DNA from: Sphagnum compactum
Taxonomy: Eukaryota; Bryophyta; Sphagnopsida; Sphagnales
Length of the DNA: 64,000 nt
Direction: 5' to 3'
Assembly (NCBI GenBank): GCA_965153455.1
Contig: OZ234500.1
Coordinates: forward strand, 7,626,001-7,690,000
How positions within the stretch are numbered: position 1 is the stretch's first letter; every line of letters starts with the position of its first letter. The position numbers and the translations under genes are program-made. The notes under the pieces are model-generated. The model did not search any database and had not been told where the DNA came from. It saw only the letters and a program-made list of their open reading frames with translations. Shown one piece after another: positions 60,015 through 64,000 of the stretch.

Positions 60015-63000
60015 ATGGGGAGCAGGGTGAAAGAAGACGAACGACATGAAATGATTTTAAGAAAGTTGGTGAAGAATGGGGAGAATAGAAAGTGTATCAA
60101 CTGTGGTAGCCTGGTGAGTCTCTCTTGCTATAGATTGGAGATAGTCCTGATTGATTGGCAGTAAGATATAGAGAGATCACCTAGTGTGTGGAATGGAAAC
60201 CCTTGCTCTCCGTGCACACTGATGCAACAGTGAAGTAACTCTGATGATGCGCCAGCCTTGAGGACATGGTAATCTACTGTTTCTACTTGAGATTCGTCCA
60301 CAGATTTCAGTAGCAGATTAGTGGAACTTGAAATCAACCCTGTGAACTGTTGGCCACTGATTTGGGGGATTGCAAGCCATGGAGATATTTGCAGTAAGGA
60401 CTGATGAAGATGTTCTGCACCCAAGAGATCGTCACTGTTAACCATGTAAAATTGGGAACTGATTGCAGTATGTTGTGGGTTTTGTCAGGGACCACAATAT
60501 GCTTGCACCAACTTCTCAACATTTGTGTGTACACAATGCAGCGGAGTGCAGTAAGTGCTTTGCAAATGAAGCCAATTTGTCGTGACATTAGACTCCAGAA
60601 AATGACACTTCTGTACACTATGCCAAATCAGCAGATTTATGGCACTCCATAATTTATGGGCTTGGATTCCTGTCAGTCAATCCCTTGTGGAGTTAATAAG
60701 AAGTAAATGTTCTTCTGGATCTTGTGCGCCTGGACATGAACAGATGGTCCTTCTCTATGGAGAATGTTTTTATTACTGGAGATTAGTAGTATACATACTT
60801 GGTGCAGAGAAGGTAAATCTGGATGGTTGTGCTTCCTGCAGTCGGGAGTTTTCACATCGTATCAAGTCGATTTCCATGGCCAAATTCACTGCTGGAGAAG
60901 TTCAAGCTCTTCAAGCAGGTGGCAATGAGGTATACACCCTACAAGAATGACCTGTGGGCTATTCATCGTAGTGTTCCAGTCTTGGGGTTTTTTACACATC
61001 CCTTAAACCCTAACATGTAGGTTGTCAGTCAGGCAAGGTTGGCAGCAGAAAGATTAAAGAATTTCACTCAGGTATTTGCAACAAGGTTGTTTTTTCCCAG
61101 TTTGTCAGCTCTGCTGCTGCATTGTTTTTATATCAGTGAATCTGTCTTGCAGCGTGCTCATGCGCTGTATTTCAAGGACTGGGACCCTGTGCGAAACCCA
61201 TTACCTGATAACAGGCAAGTTCATATTACACAACTGAAAACCTCTGAAGTTGTCCTCATGATCTAAGATAGCTTTGGAGCAAAATCGGTTCTCTTAATCA
61301 GTCTGGTTTTTATGACTCTGACACTGTTCTTGGTTGGATGTGCAGTAATCCAGACAAATTGCGCACCTTCATTAAGGCTGTGTATGTAGAGAAACGATAT
61401 ACAGGAGAACGACCGCGATCCTTTAAAGGTCGTCAGGTTAGAATCCTGTTTCAACTATTCTCTTTCCATCTTGGAAGACATTGGCTGTTTTCTGCTGTTT
61501 CTTTTCCAGGATTGTCGAGTCTAATTCATCTTATGTCTTTCTCTTGGATGTTGCACTTTTTGGGATTCAACATGTTTTGCTGCAACAAATTTAGGGTTCA
61601 TAATGGTTCGACCTCTGACTTGCTATCAGGGTGGCCGAGAAGATGGTTTAAATTCATGGCAACCTGAGTCATGGGCAGATCAGATGGCTGATGTCCACCG
61701 TCCTTATGGCGACAGTGCTGATAATCGCCGGAATAATCAGAGAGCTCGCAAGTCAGATGTAGAGCGGAGCCAATTTGATCTGAAGCGCAGTCCTCTTCGA
61801 AGTGAAAAAGATCACCAAACAGGTCGGAGAAGTTATGATGAGCGTGAGGGTCGTCGTGAAGAGAAAGCAGCAAATGAGATAAACCGAGATTGGCGCAGGC
61901 CTGAAAGTTCATGGTCCAGTTCTCATGAAGGCATGCGTGAGGGTCGTCGTGAAGAGAAAGCAGCAAATGAGGTAAACCGAGATTGGCGCAGGCCTGAAAG
62001 TTCACGGTCCAGTTCTCATGAAGGCACATCTCCACCAATCCACTCAGTGAAGGATATTCTCGGTGAAGATCCTCCTTCTCTTCATGTCGACCAACCTCAG
62101 TCTAATGGACATGCTAAGACCCCAAGTTTGCCTCTCCCTTCTCTGGTAAGACAGGAGTTTCTATCTTGGTGGAATTGTCACATTGCAATTCTTCACCTAG
62201 GAGATGTACGCTGCTTTGATGCATTCAGTGTTTCTTTAACCTGAAATCCAGAAGGTTTTAGTGATTACTGTGGGTTATGTCAGGTTGGATTGCACAAGGA
62301 TGGACAATCAAATAGTCCTGGACTTCTGGGTAGTGGAGAGGTACCTGTGGATGCTGCTCCCCAGCTGAAACGGGTTGACTCAACAAGTTTGATAGATTTT
62401 AGTGGAGACACTGAGCCAGCTGCAGCAACCAAACCCATCTCAGATCCATTTGCCCCCACGTCAGTCATTGACCCATGCGCACCTGCTGGAGCAAGCAAAT
62501 CAATCCCTGATCCTTTCTCAGCTGGTGTGCAAGGGGGCAGTGTTCAGCCTAGTAGCACTGGTTGGGCAACTTTTGATGTGCCTGATAATGGTCCAAAACA
62601 GTGGGACCGTAGCACATTGTGGGGAGATTCTAATTCTGGTGCAGCAGGGATCACCTGGGCTACTTTCCAGGGGCCGGAGGCCAGCTCAGCTGCTGCACCA
62701 GCTCAAGCACCTCCAATTCCTCAGGTGCCAACCCACCCAGATTGGTCTGTTCCAAATATGTCATATAATTTGATTCCAACTGATTCTGCATTTTTGATAT
62801 CATGTTCTTTACATTCAGCCAAGGCTTCTGACCTGGTGTTTTCTTGCCTGTCCTGCTGCCAGCCAAGTTTGTTTGCCATGCCATCAGCACCACAACTGCA
62901 CACACAAAATGTGCCACAATTGCCAATGAACTCTCCGGGACTATTCAATACAGCACCTTCTAGTGCAACCAGAGTTCATGGAGACATACCCCAGGTATAG

Positions 63001-64000
63001 TCCAGCATATCTTCTTCCTGGTTATGTCCAGGTTATGACCACTCATTGTCCTGTTACTTTCAATGTGTTGTGGAGATCTCTCTGCGCTGTCAAAGAAATA
63101 CTATTGGTGCTTTACCTGGAGAAACCCAAGGGCGTACATTACATTGATGAGGTGGAAGAGAGCAGCCATATGCAATTCTAATGGAGTTCTCAGTGAACTT
63201 GTTGGCTCTGGACAAAACATTTGTGAGATTCTTATGTAAGAGGTTTCTTGTTGCCACATTGTGCCTAACCTAGGTAGAATGATGTTGTAACTTGCAGGAG
63301 TTTTTTGCACCAGCTTATCCACAATCTAGTATGCTGAACATGCAGGTATGACAGTATCTACATAGGCACATTTAACTTGGGGGTGGGAGATTTGATGGGC
63401 TCCATTTGTTTGAAGATTATCTTCTTGAAGTCCAGTGTGCCAGCACAGAGGGATGGTTTACTCAGGCATTTCTTATGCAGTTTGCTTTGGAAATTTTGGT
63501 TGCAGGGACAACCTCAGGCAAACACACAGCCTCCTAGACCCCGGAATCCATTTGACAGCAATTCTGCACCAGTGTCTTTGGTATTGACTTGTCATTCCAT
63601 CTTTTCACTCTGAAAGTTTCCCATGCATTGTCTTGTTCTTTGCTTTACAGAAAGTTTCCTTTCTTTACCCCAACTTCACAGCTCACAGTTGGCTGGTGGT
63701 ATGGTCATCATGGAACCTGCCACTATCCTTCTTACAAGTGGGAATCTCTCTGTAGCTGGATGGATTCCATGTCAAACTTTGAAGCCAAATAAAGCTACAA
63801 CTGCTAAATGGATATATGTACTGCAGTCATGGCCTTTCAGTGGTTGTATTTTGTTAGAACTCAGGGAAAGCTATTTGTTTCCTAATAAGTTCCTTGGGAC
63901 ATTTTTGATTGATTTGCAGTTGAACTTAAATGCGCTATATGAAGCTCTTCCACCACAAGGGATGCCTTTGAACAGGGCACCCCCACAATGGGGCCAACCC
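60015..64000 (+). CDS. AGD14: ArfGAP, AGD14/AGFG-like, 5' part (runs off the right edge)
   Basis: ArfGAPs switch off Arf GTPases in vesicle traffic. Exons: 60015-60113, 60489-60550, 60842-60929, 61153-61214, 61346-61436, 61630-62145, 62284-62724, 62863-62994, 63298-63345, 63506-63580, 63920-64000 (open end); phases agree. A further small exon within about 63650-63880 is possible but I could not fix its ends. The N-terminus has the ArfGAP zinc finger: C27 and C30 in CINC, C47 and C50 in CTQC, sixteen residues between the pairs, then the arginine finger at R55 in HREFSH. IKSISMAKFTAGEVQALQ and ALYFKDWDPVRNPLPD follow. After the domain comes an Arg/Glu/Ser-rich low-complexity part with a 31-residue tandem duplication, a DFSGDTEPAAATKP segment, WATFDVP and WATFQGPE motifs, and an NPFD motif (63553-63564) as in AGFG proteins. 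The intron after 61214 has a GC donor (AG|GCAAGT). Confidence 0.9.
61843..62028 (+). repeat. in-frame tandem duplication of 93 bp (31 codons) inside the ArfGAP exon
   Basis: Units 61843-61935 and 61936-62028 start REGRREEKAANE and end PESS(W/R)SSSHEG. They differ at only a few bases (Ile/Val, Trp/Arg, Met/Thr), so the duplication is young. It lies in the low-complexity region after the catalytic domain. Confidence 0.93.

Noticed and set aside
1-64000. CRISPR arrays, bacterial operons, rRNA and tRNA genes
   Set aside because: The tandem repeats lack unique spacers, the genes are spliced eukaryotic genes, and no rRNA or tRNA-like cloverleaf sequence was noticed on reading through.

Overview
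The window is nuclear DNA of a land plant. The genes are split into many short exons with GT-AG introns, the noncoding DNA is AT-rich and repeat-laden, plant telomere-type AAACCCTAA boxes occur, and every recognisable protein has a plant homologue. A seed-free plant such as a fern would fit, but nothing in the sequence settles the lineage.

Layout, left to right. At 754-1398 (minus) is the first coding exon of a membrane-anchored UDP-glucuronate decarboxylase (UXS). It ends at a 5' splice site that looks like a U12-type AT-AC intron. A possible plus-strand exon of an unrecognised gene lies at 2-223. From 2.3 to 14.8 kb there is AT-rich DNA with decayed repeats. At 14868-22512 (minus) is a complete NIMA-related kinase (NEK5/6-like) of 15 coding exons, 927 aa. 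At 25.1-28.96 kb lie two decayed open frames facing each other: a Myb/SANT (trihelix)-like protein on plus and a PIF/Harbinger DDE transposase on minus. They are best read as the relic of one PIF/Harbinger transposon. At 32034-34360 (minus) is a canonical LC8 dynein light chain. At 38264-46770 (plus) is mitochondrial citrate synthase in 17 recognised exons, with a candidate targeting-peptide exon at 36432. At 49534-54241 (plus) is a DEAD-box helicase of the SPB4/DDX55/RH18 type (11 exons, 649 aa). At 60015-64000 (plus, running off the window) is an AGD14-like ArfGAP.

The genes do not form a pathway. They are independent housekeeping or cytoskeletal/trafficking genes: cell-wall sugar nucleotides, microtubule kinase, dynein light chain, TCA cycle, 60S ribosome biogenesis and Arf regulation. 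All phases of the exons listed were checked and agree across junctions.

The structured parts are the noncoding ones. A ~300-bp MITE-like element occurs three times, each in or beside a gene. A second ~300-bp family sits three times in introns of the kinase gene. A hierarchical satellite at 56.85-58.93 kb contains a ~70-bp unit amplified about 18 times inside a longer composite repeat; relics of that 70-bp core are scattered elsewhere in the window. A run of four 39-bp repeats carrying TGACGT-type sites and a telo-box cluster lie upstream of the helicase. I see no new multi-gene system. The composite satellite, the putative U12 intron and the decayed Harbinger element are the items most worth checking.
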